Source: Gemmatimonadota bacterium | GTDB lineage: Bacteria > Gemmatimonadota > Gemmatimonadetes > Gemmatimonadales > GWC2-71-9 | DNA length: 49,334 bases | Direction of reading: 5' to 3' | Assembly (NCBI GenBank): GCA_009692185.1 | Contig: SHZT01000009.1 | Location: 1 to 49,334 of the forward strand | Part shown: one piece after another, positions 1 through 7,825 of the stretch | How positions within the stretch are numbered: the first letter of the stretch is position 1 | How the letters are laid out: each line of letters starts with the position of its first letter | Notes under the pieces: generated by a model | Seen by the model: only the letters and a program-made list of their open reading frames with translations | Database searches by the model: none | What the model was told of the DNA's origin: nothing | Made by a program: the position numbers and the translations under genes

Positions 1-92
1 AATTCGGGCTAACTGTTCTTGCTTGAATGGGGCGTTAAACAGCCGCCGCCCATCCGCTCCCCGCCGATGCGTCTCCATCCGACGACCCTCCC

Positions 93-452
93 TTGAGAAG
101 TGAACTTACGCTTCGCAAAGTGCCTCGTCGAATTGGGGTACAGAGCATCGCCTTCTTGCTCACAGCCCCGATGCTTAAGCACGAGGCGTTTGCTGAAGAA
201 GAAGAATGGCGGCTTGTCTTTCCTCACTTCTCCATGTGGGCGTCGCCCACCCGGTTCCGAGATGCTGGTAAGCTTCTTGTTCCGTATGTCCCTGTCCCTA
301 TCAAGGACATTCCCAACTTCATACGGCGCGTCATAGTCGGGCCAACACCCCACGGCGAACTAGAGAAGCGAGCGCTAAGCGCGCATTTGACGATTCACGG
401 CTTTCCCTACGCCGTGCCAACAACATCGGGTGTCCCCTACCGTGACTGGTGA
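93..452 (+). pseudogene. DUF2971-like protein, C-terminal fragment
   Basis: About 119 residues that look like the C-terminal third of a DUF2971 protein. Visible family-like blocks are KHEAFAEEEEWRLV near residues 29-42, LVPYVPVP and VGPTPHGELEK near 82-92, and the ending SGVPYRDW. DUF2971 proteins are usually 230-300 residues and of unknown function, often in defence or mobile contexts. The frame is blocked by stops at 24 and 36, so the N-terminal part is absent, frameshifted or beyond the window edge. The TTG at 93 is only the first in-frame start-like codon. The call rests on motif memory, not a profile search. Confidence 0.45.
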
Positions 453-741
453 CGGCGAGGAAAGCCGCGCGTCCCCGCCGAAGCTGAGTCCAAGTAGCAC
501 GCGCGGCGGGTCCCGAAGTACGCGTCAGTGACGCCCCACCCTGTGTACCAGCCTTCCCTGATCGCGCACTGCAGCGTACGGAGGGGTCCGCCGCGCGGCC
601 CATGCCAACCTTTCCTCCAGATCGAACTAGTGGGGTTCGCAGTTCCCTGACTTGCAGACGCCTTCGTGCCTTCGGGCGCCGAGAGCAGTTCGGCCAGCGC
701 GGCCTCAGGCCGACCGCAACGCTCCAAGTCGCGGTTCCCGG
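453..741. other. No recognisable gene
   Basis: Between the DUF2971 fragment and the HTH-like fragment I see no reading frame with family resemblance on either strand and no clear RNA gene. Open frames here look like GC-driven shadows. It fits a zone of degraded genes. Confidence 0.5.
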
Positions 742-921
742 TTACGCGTCCACCCACCGCGCGACGGCGGCTGAACGCGACTCGACGCCCGACTTCTGAT
801 AGATGCTTGCCAGGTGGGATCTTACAGGTACCGGCAGATCGGCCTCGGCAAGTGCGGGGGTCGACCGCTCTGGGACGAGTGCCACGATAGCATGCGCGAC
901 CACGCGCACCGTGGCGAGCAT
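742..921 (-). pseudogene. Possible LuxR-type HTH C-terminal remnant
   Basis: A 59-residue frame from ATG at 921 to TAA at 742. Its second half, VRSHLASIYQKSGV followed by ESRSAAVARW, resembles the recognition helix and last helix of LuxR/GerE DNA-binding domains (compare TVKSHLASIYRKLGV...). The first half does not show the preceding HTH helices or a receiver domain, so this would be only the end of a regulator. It may be a decayed gene fragment; a chance match is possible because the matched part is short. Confidence 0.35.
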
Positions 922-945
922 CAGCCCCTGCGGGGAGGAGGGGAA

Positions 946-1419
946 CTAGAGCGCAACAATCCGGGCGCGCGGCGGGAGCCCGGGCTCCAGTTCCATGATT
1001 CCCACGGACGGCTTGAGGTCGAACCGCCGCGGCCCCGCCGAGCCCGGGTTCATGACCGTCACCGTGCGATCGACCATTTCGAGCAGTGGCCGGTGCGTGT
1101 GGCCGTAGATGATCACGTCGGCCGCCAGGAACGCCTCGCGAAGCTTGGCGGGCGTTGGGCTCCCGAACTGGTCCCCGTGCGTTACCACGATCGCCAACCC
1201 GTCGAGCTCCAGCTCCGCCACCTTCGGGAGGCGGCCCCGAATGTCGAAGCCATCCACGTTTCCGTAAACCGCCGTCACGGGCGCCAGCGCTTCCAGCTCG
1301 GCGAGCAGTTCCAGCTGGCCGACATCCCCCGCGTGGAGGATGTGGTCTACCTGGGAGAAGACATCGAAGACTTCGGGGCGGAGCTGGCCGTGCGTGTCGG
1401 AAATAATGCCGAGCCGCAC
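946..1419 (-). CDS. YfcE/MJ0936-family metallophosphoesterase
   Basis: 157-residue cytosolic phosphodiesterase of the small calcineurin-like class. The metal-binding blocks are all visible: GIISDTHG near residue 4, HAGDVG near 30, YGNVDG near 52, VTHGD near 78 and YGHTHRP near 105, then NPGSAGPRR. The length is normal for YfcE-like enzymes (150-185 residues), which hydrolyse phosphodiesters in vitro and mostly have unknown physiological substrates. The start is GTG at 1419, one base after the ubiX stop, so it is probably the last gene of the quinone operon. No link to quinone chemistry is evident; co-transcription may be incidental. Confidence 0.9.
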   Translation of the reverse strand: MRLGIISDTHGQLRPEVFDVFSQVDHILHAGDVGQLELLAELEALAPVTAVYGNVDGFDIRGRLPKVAELELDGLAIVVTHGDQFGSPTPAKLREAFLAADVIIYGHTHRPLLEMVDRTVTVMNPGSAGPRRFDLKPSVGIMELEPGLPPRARIVAL

Positions 1420-1420
1420 G

Positions 1421-2005
1421 TCAGCCCTTCCACCGGGGCGCGATCTGGATCTCCAACCCCATCTGGTCCACGATCCGCTGGACGATGAAGTCCACCAGCT
1501 CGGCTATGGTCTTGGGCTGGTGGTAGAACCCCGGCGCCGCCGGGATCACCACCGCACCAGCTTCGGTAACCGCCGTGAGGTTCCGGAGGTGAATCAGGGA
1601 CAGCGGCGTCTCCCGGGGGACGAGAATGAGCTTCCGGCGCTCCTTGAGGGCCACGTCTGCCGCCCGTTCAACCAGGGACCGGCTACTCCCGTGCGCCACA
1701 GCTGACACCGTACCCATGGAGCATGGGCAGATGACCATCCCGGTGCTCCTGGCAGACCCGGAAGCCGGCGCCGCCCCCCGGTCTCCGTCGTCGAACACCG
1801 AAACAGTGCTCCAGTCGCCTCCGGTGGCGGTCTTGAGCTCCTGGTCCGACGTGATCCCAGACTCTAGGGCCAGTATCCGCCACCCGTGCTGGGATATGAT
1901 GAGCTGAACCGGCACCTTGTTCCTGGCCAGAACCTCCAGCAGGCGCACGCCGTACGGGGCCCCAGATGCTCCGGTCATGGCCAGAACCCACGGAGCAGCG
2001 GTCAC
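1421..2005 (-). CDS. ubiX: UbiX-family flavin prenyltransferase
   Basis: Makes prenylated FMN, the cofactor of the UbiD decarboxylase encoded two genes upstream. Family features seen: the N-terminal nucleotide-binding block AMTGASGAPYG, the SARSTGM-like region (SARSTGMVICPCSMGT), the LVPRETPLSLIHLRN block and the C-terminal PGFYHQPKTI block. I chose GTG at 2005 as start because it gives about 194 residues, the family norm. The frame stays open to 2200, but the extra 65 residues are encoded by a low-complexity inverted repeat and resemble no UbiX sequence. In futalosine-pathway organisms this paralogue serves late menaquinone synthesis (MqnM-type); that assignment is inferred from the neighbours. 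Confidence 0.9.
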   Translation of the reverse strand: MTAAPWVLAMTGASGAPYGVRLLEVLARNKVPVQLIISQHGWRILALESGITSDQELKTATGGDWSTVSVFDDGDRGAAPASGSARSTGMVICPCSMGTVSAVAHGSSRSLVERAADVALKERRKLILVPRETPLSLIHLRNLTAVTEAGAVVIPAAPGFYHQPKTIAELVDFIVQRIVDQMGLEIQIAPRWKG

Positions 2006-2050
2006 CGGCCTCGGCGGTTGGGGGTGGGAGAGCGGACTGGATGTTTCGGA

Positions 2051-2170
2051 GAATTGGGGACTGGGGATTTCGGACTGCGGATTGGCTTGCGATGCTCCGG
2101 GACATGCTTTGCGTCCCTCGGGGGCCCACCCACCCCAATCCGCAATCCCCAATCCGCCATCCGCAATTTC
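2051..2170. repeat. Imperfect inverted repeat of GGATTG-like words
   Basis: Left arm 2051-2085 is built of words such as ATTGGGGA and GCGGATTGG. Right arm 2135-2170 is the near reverse complement (CCAATCCGC, AATCCCC). About 49 bases separate them. The element fills the gap between the ubiA stop and the ubiX start, and it is open in the ubiX frame, which explains the artificial N-terminal extension. It could act as an intercistronic hairpin. It resembles in style the other short-word repeat families of this window. Confidence 0.7.
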
Positions 2171-3143
2171 ATAGGATCCGGTCAACCAGAATGGAGACAC
2201 ACACCACCACGCTCATGATCCCATTCATCGTAAAGAATGCGGCGTTGAGCTTGGACAAATCCCCTGGTTTCACCAGTCTGTGCTCCCACAGGAGCGTGGC
2301 GGCGGCGATGCCGATGCCGACGTAGGAGATCCACCCGAATGAGGCTCCGTACCAGAACACTGATAGGCTCAGTATCGCCATGTAATGCAACCACTTGGCT
2401 ACCTGAATGCTCCCGTGCGTACCAAGGAGCACAACTGCGCTCTTGAGGCCATGCTCCCTATCGAACTCCCGGTCCTGCAGGGCGTAAAAGACGTCGAATC
2501 CGGCCACCCACAGGAGTACGGCGGCAGACAGGGCTATCAGGGTCCACCAGGGGGTGCTCCAGGCACCGGTAATAGCCAGGTAGCCGCCGACCGGAGCCAC
2601 GCCAAGCGATGCTCCGAGCCACAGGTGGGACCAGCTGGTGAACCGCTTCGTATAGCTGTAGGCCAGTATCCAGGCCAGGGCTGGTATCGACAGATAGAGG
2701 CAAAGGCGGTTGAGAAGGCCGGCGGATACCACAAACGTCACCGAGGCCAGGACGACACCCACGGCCGCTTGCCGTACGGACAGGCGCCCGGCCGGGATCT
2801 CCCTTCCCCGGGTTCGGGGGTTCCGGGCGTCGAACTCCCGGTCAACGATCCGATTGAACCCCATGGCCGCGAACCGGGCGGCCGTAAAGGCCAGGAGGAC
2901 CAGCACCGCTTGGCGGATCCCGACTGGGGCCGAGTATGAGGCGTAGACAGTTCCCACCACGGCAAACGGCAGAGCGAAGAGGGTGTGGGGCAGGCGAACC
3001 AGATTCGCGTACCGGATGATCAGCGAGCGCCCCGCCAACGTCTGGCCCTCCCGGGCCTCCGCGGGCTGAACCACCCCCTGCCCCGGCGAGTCGAGTACGG
3101 CCCTTAGGCCCTGCATGCGCGCCACCGTTTTCCGATCCTTCAC
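2169..3143 (-). CDS. ubiA: UbiA-family prenyltransferase, menaquinone type (MqnP-like)
   Basis: Polytopic membrane prenyltransferase, about 324 residues, expected to attach the polyprenyl tail to the naphthoate ring. Both Mg-diphosphate-binding motifs are visible: NRIVDREFDARNPRTRGREI in the first half and DVFYALQDREFDREHGLKS in the second. Several hydrophobic segments follow (e.g. VLVLLAFTAARFAAMGF and a long one near the C-terminus). The GTG at 3143 overlaps the ubiD TGA (GTGA), a typical coupled start; ATG at 3116 is the alternative. Flanked by ubiD and ubiX, it most likely works in the late futalosine menaquinone pathway, but ubiquinone UbiA is the same superfamily and sequence alone does not settle the ring substrate. 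Confidence 0.9.
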   Translation of the reverse strand: MKDRKTVARMQGLRAVLDSPGQGVVQPAEAREGQTLAGRSLIIRYANLVRLPHTLFALPFAVVGTVYASYSAPVGIRQAVLVLLAFTAARFAAMGFNRIVDREFDARNPRTRGREIPAGRLSVRQAAVGVVLASVTFVVSAGLLNRLCLYLSIPALAWILAYSYTKRFTSWSHLWLGASLGVAPVGGYLAITGAWSTPWWTLIALSAAVLLWVAGFDVFYALQDREFDREHGLKSAVVLLGTHGSIQVAKWLHYMAILSLSVFWYGASFGWISYVGIGIAAATLLWEHRLVKPGDLSKLNAAFFTMNGIMSVVVCVSILVDRIL

Positions 3144-4639
3144 CGCTTCTTCCCCAGGTCTATGCCCAGCCCGGCCCACATCGCATCCACGCGGGCCCGT
3201 GTGGCTTCATCCATGACGATCCGCTTGGGCCATTCCCGGGTAAAGCCTTCTTCCTTCCACTTGGTGGTCGCGTCCACGCCCATCTTGGACCCGTAGGTGA
3301 ACGCCCGTGAGGCGTGGTCCAGGACATCAATGGGCCCCATGGTGAAGCGGATATCCCGTTCCGGGTCGATGTGGTTGAGGGCCACCCACCATGCTTCCTC
3401 GGGGTTCCGCACGTTCACGTCCCCGTCTACGACGACGATCAGCTTGGCCAGCGACATCAGGCCCATGCCCCAGAGCGCGTTCATCACCTTCCACGCCTGC
3501 CCCGGATACTGCTTGTGAATCGACACGAACACGAGGTTGTGGAAGATGCCGTACGACGGCATGTGGTAGTCCACGATCTCCGGCACCGTGAGCTTGAGCA
3601 ACGGGAGAAAGATCCGCTCCGTGGCGTGCCCGAGGTAGTAGTCCTCCATGGGCGGCCGCCCCACGATGGTCGTGGGGTACACCGGGTCCTTCCGCATGGT
3701 GACCGCGGTGACGTGGACGGCCGGGTAGAGGTCTGCCAGCGAGTAGAAGCCGGTGTGGTCGCCGAACGGCCCCTCGGTCACCAGGGCCTCGGCCGGGTCG
3801 ATGAACCCCTCGATCACAATGTCGGCCTCGGCCGGCACCTGGAGGTCCACGGTGACGCCCTGGACCAGGGTCACCGGGCGCCGGCGCAGGAACCCCGCGA
3901 AGACGTATTCATCGATGTTGGGCGGCAATGGCGCCGACGCCGCGTAGATGGACGGCGGGTCTCCGCCCAGTGCGATAGCCACCGGCATCTTCTCGCCGCG
4001 CGCAGCCATGTCCCGCCAATGCGCGGCGCCCACCTTGTGCCGCTGCCAGTGCATGGCGAGAAGATCCTTGCCGAGCACCTGCACGCGGTACATGCCCACG
4101 TTGCGAACGCCGCTCCGGGGGTCGCGGGTGATGACCTGCGGGAGAGTGATGTAGGGACCGCCATCTTCCGGCCAGCAGGTGATGATGGGCAGTGCACCCA
4201 GGTCGATGTCCGCGCCGCGGAGGACCGTCTGTTGGCACGGAGCGTTCTTGACCGTCCTGGGCGGGTACTTGGCCAACTCCAGGAGCTGCGGCACGAGGGC
4301 AAGTTTTTCCCGCCAGCCATCGGGCACCTTGATCGTCAGCATCTGGCTGATGCGGACGCCGATCTCATCCAGGTCCTGCACGCCCAGGGCCAGCGCCATG
4401 CGCCGGTGGGATCCGAACAGGTTGATCGCGACCGGCATGCCGGTTGAGCGGCCACCCGCCAGGGCGGGCGCGTCGAACAGCAGGGCGGGGCCGCCATCGG
4501 GGCTTTTCATGCACCGGTCCGCCACCTCGGCGATCTCGCGCACCACGGACACACTCTTCGCCACGCGGGTCAGGTCACCCGCGGCGTCGATCGCGGCGAT
4601 GAAGTCGCGGACGGTATCCAGCGGGCGGCCTCCGCTCAC
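3140..4639 (-). CDS. ubiD: UbiD-family decarboxylase (MqnL-like)
   Basis: 499 residues, the family length. Expected to decarboxylate the prenylated aromatic acid with prenyl-FMN supplied by UbiX. Recognisable blocks: NLFGSHRRMALALG near residue 72, IITCWPEDGGPYITLP near 153, GMYRVQVLGKDLLAMHW near 177, ALGGDPP, EGPFGDHTGFYSLADLYP near 285 (with the conserved acidic/aromatic active-site region), VGRPPMEDYYLG near 323, and HQYPGQAWKVMNALWG. Start GTG 4639 overlaps the upstream menG stop (GTGA) and its own stop overlaps the ubiA start, so the three genes are translationally linked. The sequence resembles 'menaquinone biosynthesis decarboxylase' members, consistent with a futalosine-route organism; this is inference. 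Confidence 0.92.
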   Translation of the reverse strand: MSGGRPLDTVRDFIAAIDAAGDLTRVAKSVSVVREIAEVADRCMKSPDGGPALLFDAPALAGGRSTGMPVAINLFGSHRRMALALGVQDLDEIGVRISQMLTIKVPDGWREKLALVPQLLELAKYPPRTVKNAPCQQTVLRGADIDLGALPIITCWPEDGGPYITLPQVITRDPRSGVRNVGMYRVQVLGKDLLAMHWQRHKVGAAHWRDMAARGEKMPVAIALGGDPPSIYAASAPLPPNIDEYVFAGFLRRRPVTLVQGVTVDLQVPAEADIVIEGFIDPAEALVTEGPFGDHTGFYSLADLYPAVHVTAVTMRKDPVYPTTIVGRPPMEDYYLGHATERIFLPLLKLTVPEIVDYHMPSYGIFHNLVFVSIHKQYPGQAWKVMNALWGMGLMSLAKLIVVVDGDVNVRNPEEAWWVALNHIDPERDIRFTMGPIDVLDHASRAFTYGSKMGVDATTKWKEEGFTREWPKRIVMDEATRARVDAMWAGLGIDLGKKR

Positions 4640-5358
4640 GCGCGGACTCCGCTGAGGAGCACCGCGATACCCAGCGTCAGGTCTTCGGCCCGGGCTTCGC
4701 GAAAACCCGCGCGCGCAAGGCGGCCGACAAGCTCCGCCGGCGTCGAAAACCGCTGAATGGACGCCGGCAGATAGTCATACGCGCTCACGTGTCGTGATAC
4801 CAGCCGGCCAATGAGCGGCAGGATGTAGCGGGCGTAGACCGCGTAGAGCGGCCGGATCGGCCAGCGGCGGGGAACCGACAAGTCGAGGATCACCAGCCGC
4901 CCTCCCGGCTTCAACACGCGTGCAATCTCCTGGAGGCCGCGGTCGAGGTCGGAGAAGTTCCGAACGCCGAAGCCCACCATGCAGCCGTCGAACGCCGCAT
5001 CACCAAACGGCAGGCCGAGGGCGTCCGCGCCGACCGGGTGCACGCGGGTAGATTTGGTCTTCCCCAGCTGCAGCATGGGAATGGCGAAGTCCGCACCCAC
5101 TACGGTTCCCCGAAACCCGGCCTGGCGTTCCAGTTCGATCGCGAGGTCCAGCGTGCCCGCACAAAGATCGAGATACGCACCTGCCGGGGCACCGGGCCAG
5201 CCCAGCCGCCGCACGGCGGCGCGACGCCATTGCCGGTCGATATTGAAAGTGAGCGCATGGTTGAGGAAGTCGTAGCGAGGGGCGATGGCGGAAAACATCT
5301 CCCGCACGTACGACCGTTTCGCCTCTCCGTCCAGTTGGTCCACGGCGGGCGAGGACAT
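4636..5358 (-). CDS. menG: MenG/UbiE demethylmenaquinone methyltransferase
   Basis: Class I SAM methyltransferase, 240 residues from ATG 5358 (MSSPAVDQLDGEAKRSYVRE). Motifs: FSAIAPRYDFLNHAL near residue 25, the SAM-binding YLDLCAGTLDLAIEL near 60, DALGLPFGDAAFDGCMVGFG and VRNFSDLDRGLQEIARVLKPGG, and the family signature LSVPRRWPIRPLYAVYARYILPLIGR. It performs the last methylation in menaquinone synthesis. An open frame continues upstream to 5520, but those residues look non-coding and would overlap the promoter region of the divergent sigma gene. First gene of the menG-ubiD-ubiA-ubiX-yfcE operon. Confidence 0.93.
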   Translation of the reverse strand: MSSPAVDQLDGEAKRSYVREMFSAIAPRYDFLNHALTFNIDRQWRRAAVRRLGWPGAPAGAYLDLCAGTLDLAIELERQAGFRGTVVGADFAIPMLQLGKTKSTRVHPVGADALGLPFGDAAFDGCMVGFGVRNFSDLDRGLQEIARVLKPGGRLVILDLSVPRRWPIRPLYAVYARYILPLIGRLVSRHVSAYDYLPASIQRFSTPAELVGRLARAGFREARAEDLTLGIAVLLSGVRA

Positions 5359-5451
5359 AGGCGCGAAACGTACCGTCCGGCTTGGACTTACCGCAAGAAC
5401 GGTGCGAATCGAAACCGTGCCGCCTGACGGGGCGTACGGGACGCTCGACAG

Positions 5452-6030
5452 ATGACCATTCCCATCAGCTTCACCGCAGCCTCGGACCAGGAGGTCGTAC
5501 TCCGGGCCCGCGAGGGTCATGAAGACGCATTCCGTGAGCTTATCCGCCGCTATGAACGCCCTGTGTTCTCGCTCATCTACCGAATGGTGCGGGATCGCGA
5601 GCTGGCGGAAGACCTGTCGCAGGAGACCTTCGTCAAGGTCCTGAACGCAATCGAGTCCTACCGTCCCGAGTACAAGTTTTCATCCTGGATCTTCAAGATC
5701 GCGAACAACGCGTCCATCGATCACCTCCGCCGGCGCGAACTGAACACGCTCTCGCTCGAGGGAGCGCGGGACGCCACGACGCCCGAGCGAGCCGAGGCCA
5801 CGGCGCTCCAGATCGCGGACCGAAGCGAGTCTTCGCTGGAAGAAATGGAAGCGAAGGAACTCGGCGGCGCGATCGAAAAGGCCATTGCCCGGCTTCGGCC
5901 CGAGTACCAGTCCTGCATCCTGTTGCGTCACGTCGAGGACAAGTCCTATGAAGAGATCGCCGAGATTCTCAGTCTCCCGCTGGGAACTGTGAAGACATAC
6001 ATCCACCGCGCGCGCCGAGTTGCAACGTGA
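5452..6030 (+). CDS. ECF RNA polymerase sigma factor (3' end frameshifted)
   Basis: 192 residues with both sigma-70 parts: region 2 (DAFRELIRRYERPVFSLIYR, AEDLSQETFVKVL, SSWIFKIANNASIDHLRRR) and region 4 (LRPEYQSCILLRHVEDKSYEEIAEILSLPLGTVKTYIHRAR). The C-terminus is odd: after HRAR the frame ends in RVAT. Two bases more in the (CG)4 run at 6007-6014 would restore RELQRELGPLRA and place the stop at 6050-6052, overlapping the next ATG (ATGA). That is the normal family ending, so a CG slippage, in the genome or in the assembly, is likely. Region 4's recognition helix is intact, so the protein may still work. It is divergent from menG and heads a four-gene envelope operon. Confidence 0.92.
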   Translation: MTIPISFTAASDQEVVLRAREGHEDAFRELIRRYERPVFSLIYRMVRDRELAEDLSQETFVKVLNAIESYRPEYKFSSWIFKIANNASIDHLRRRELNTLSLEGARDATTPERAEATALQIADRSESSLEEMEAKELGGAIEKAIARLRPEYQSCILLRHVEDKSYEEIAEILSLPLGTVKTYIHRARRVAT

Positions 6031-6048
6031 ATTGGGGCCACTCCGCGC

Positions 6049-6624
6049 ATGAAACCCGAAAGAATGCGAGTCCGTAGGGGGGAATGCATGACAGACCAGA
6101 CCCAGCTCCCGCCGAATGGTGAGGACCCAGTCCTCGACCGGCAACTCCTTGCCCTGACACGCTTTAAACCCATAGTCGTGTTTGAAGACCGGGTGTTGTC
6201 CGGGGTGTGGCGGCCGGCTCCAATGTTTGTCCTGATCTGGCAAGATCGCCTCAGCCGGGTCTTCACACCGGCGCGGCGCTGGATGCTTGCGGGAGTGGCA
6301 TCACTCGGGTCGTTCGGGTCCGCGATGATTCTTGGTCACCTGGTCACCAATCATCTGCTCAATTCCGACCTCGGCCTCAGGGTATCGAGCGCCATGGCGG
6401 CCGGAGCGACCGAAAACATTTCGTGGGACCGCGTATCGGGCGCGGTTGCCTCCATTGCTCCTGCAGCGGCGGGATCCATCTCAGGGTTGCCCGCCGCTTC
6501 GTTTTCACAACTGGCGAGCGTCGCCCCGTGGGCAACGCTGGCCACGATCATCAGCGGAGCAGGGCTGTACCTCGTCGCGAGGCGGCCTGCGCGTGAAAGG
6601 GTTCGGTCCTATGCGTCGCGTTAG
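6049..6624 (+). CDS. Membrane protein following sigma gene, possible anti-sigma role
   Basis: 191 residues from ATG 6049, or 178 from ATG 6088, which has the better ribosome site (a GGGGGGA run just upstream). The first about 80 residues are soluble and contain FEDRVLSGVWRPAPMFVLIWQDR. Two hydrophobic segments follow: one around RRWMLAGVASLGSFGSAMILGHLV and one near the end around WATLATIISGAGLYLV. I do not recognise the family. Its position directly after an ECF sigma gene, with ATGA overlap once the sigma frame is repaired, and its inner-membrane topology suggest an anti-sigma or sigma-modulating role, but no zinc-finger HxxxCxxC motif is present. Its 3' end overlaps the next gene by 14 bases. 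Confidence 0.6.
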   Translation: MKPERMRVRRGECMTDQTQLPPNGEDPVLDRQLLALTRFKPIVVFEDRVLSGVWRPAPMFVLIWQDRLSRVFTPARRWMLAGVASLGSFGSAMILGHLVTNHLLNSDLGLRVSSAMAAGATENISWDRVSGAVASIAPAAAGSISGLPAASFSQLASVAPWATLATIISGAGLYLVARRPARERVRSYASR

Positions 6625-7825
6625 CTCGAGTTTCGTTCTTGCCGTGGCTGCGGTTGCTGCACCGTCCGTGTCCGTTCCGGCCGGCGCACAGGCGCCGCAG
6701 ATCGTGGCGCACACCGTGGACCTCTCCAGCCGGCAGGCCTCGCTGGGCCTCGAGCTATCGGACGGCAGCGCGGTGAAAATCAGCCTGGCCCGCGGGGTTT
6801 TCCAGATCAACGACAAAGAGGCCGGCCGCTACTCCTCGGGTGGAGCGCTGGAGGAATCCTGGCGCGCCTTGCTGGACGAGGCAGCCAGTTTGTCTACGGC
6901 CGGCTTGCGTACCCGCATGACGGCCTGGAGAGTGAACGGCCTGGCGGGTCCGGAACTCAAGATCAAGCGGCTGATCGACGGAGCGTTCCAGAAACTGCCG
7001 AGCGCCGGGACGGAAGTCCTTATCGCCCCTAGTACCCGGGAACCGGTGGGCGACCCGGGCAACGTGGACGTAGCCGCGCAGGTGGGTGAAAGGGTCGCCC
7101 GCGCCGTGGCCGCCTCCGTGGCTGCCCAAGCCACCCAGGGTCGGGGGTTCGACGTCAACATTGCGCCGGCATCTCGCGGCGTGGGCACCGTGGCCAACAA
7201 CATCGCCGGGCTGATCGGCATGTTCGTCGCCCTGGCCTGCATCGCGTTCGGGCTGGTGTCGTTCGCACCGCGGCAGGTCGAGGCCGTGGCAGACACGGTA
7301 CACCGGTCGTTTGTGCGCTCGTTCTTCGCTGGCCTCTTCGCCCAGCCGCTCCTCCTGCCCATTCTCGGCATGATGACCGTCGGCCTCATCCTGACGATCG
7401 TCGGGATCGTGGTGGTCCCGGTGGCGCTCGTTGCGTTCACGCTGGCGGTGGCCCTCGGCATGATCGGCTGGTACGTGGCCATTGCGCGGGCCTTGGGCGA
7501 GGTGATTCTCAGGCGTCGCGGCGCCGACGGTGACTTCTCGCTGGGAACGACGCCCTACCGGGCCAGTGTCGTCGGCCTGGCCGGCCTCCTGGCCATCTGG
7601 GCGCCGTTCGCGCTCATGTCGGAAGTGCCGGGCATCAACTGGGTGCTCCTGTGGTGCGCCATCGTGTTCACGTGGGTCATGGCAACGGCGGGGTTTGGCG
7701 CCACCATTCTCTCGCGGGGCGGCATCCGTCATTCGTTCGTCCGCCCGCTGATCCCGGTGTCCGGCGAATTCCGCATCACCGGTGAAGTCGCGGCGGCTCG
7801 CGCCGCAGTCCGGGAACTCGAATGA
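6611..7825 (+). CDS. Exported multi-pass membrane protein, unknown function
   Basis: 404 residues from ATG 6611, chosen because a clear signal peptide follows (MRRVSSSFVLAVAAVAA... cleaved near AGAQA, residue 27). Residues 30-190 form a soluble, probably periplasmic domain with no motif I recognise. Membrane segments follow at about 194-218, 240-295 (two or three long helices, LLLPILGMMTVGLILTIVGI and neighbours) and 318-368. The layout is an N-terminal external sensor-like domain followed by a bundle of 5-6 helices. It overlaps the previous gene by 14 bases and the next by 4 (ATGA), so the sigma-linked operon is translated as a unit. Function unknown. Confidence 0.7.
   Translation: MRRVSSSFVLAVAAVAAPSVSVPAGAQAPQIVAHTVDLSSRQASLGLELSDGSAVKISLARGVFQINDKEAGRYSSGGALEESWRALLDEAASLSTAGLRTRMTAWRVNGLAGPELKIKRLIDGAFQKLPSAGTEVLIAPSTREPVGDPGNVDVAAQVGERVARAVAASVAAQATQGRGFDVNIAPASRGVGTVANNIAGLIGMFVALACIAFGLVSFAPRQVEAVADTVHRSFVRSFFAGLFAQPLLLPILGMMTVGLILTIVGIVVVPVALVAFTLAVALGMIGWYVAIARALGEVILRRRGADGDFSLGTTPYRASVVGLAGLLAIWAPFALMSEVPGINWVLLWCAIVFTWVMATAGFGATILSRGGIRHSFVRPLIPVSGEFRITGEVAAARAAVRELE

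Noticed and set aside
5-42. GGGCTAAC ... GGGGCGTTAAAC resembling integron attC core sites
   Set aside because: The two core-like boxes are only about 25 bases apart, the inner L boxes do not pair, and no second attC is seen after the DUF2971 fragment. Upstream sequence would be needed.
1421-2200. Full 259-residue UbiX with N-terminal extension
   Set aside because: The extra 65 residues are the translation of an inverted repeat; GTG 2005 gives a normal-size enzyme.
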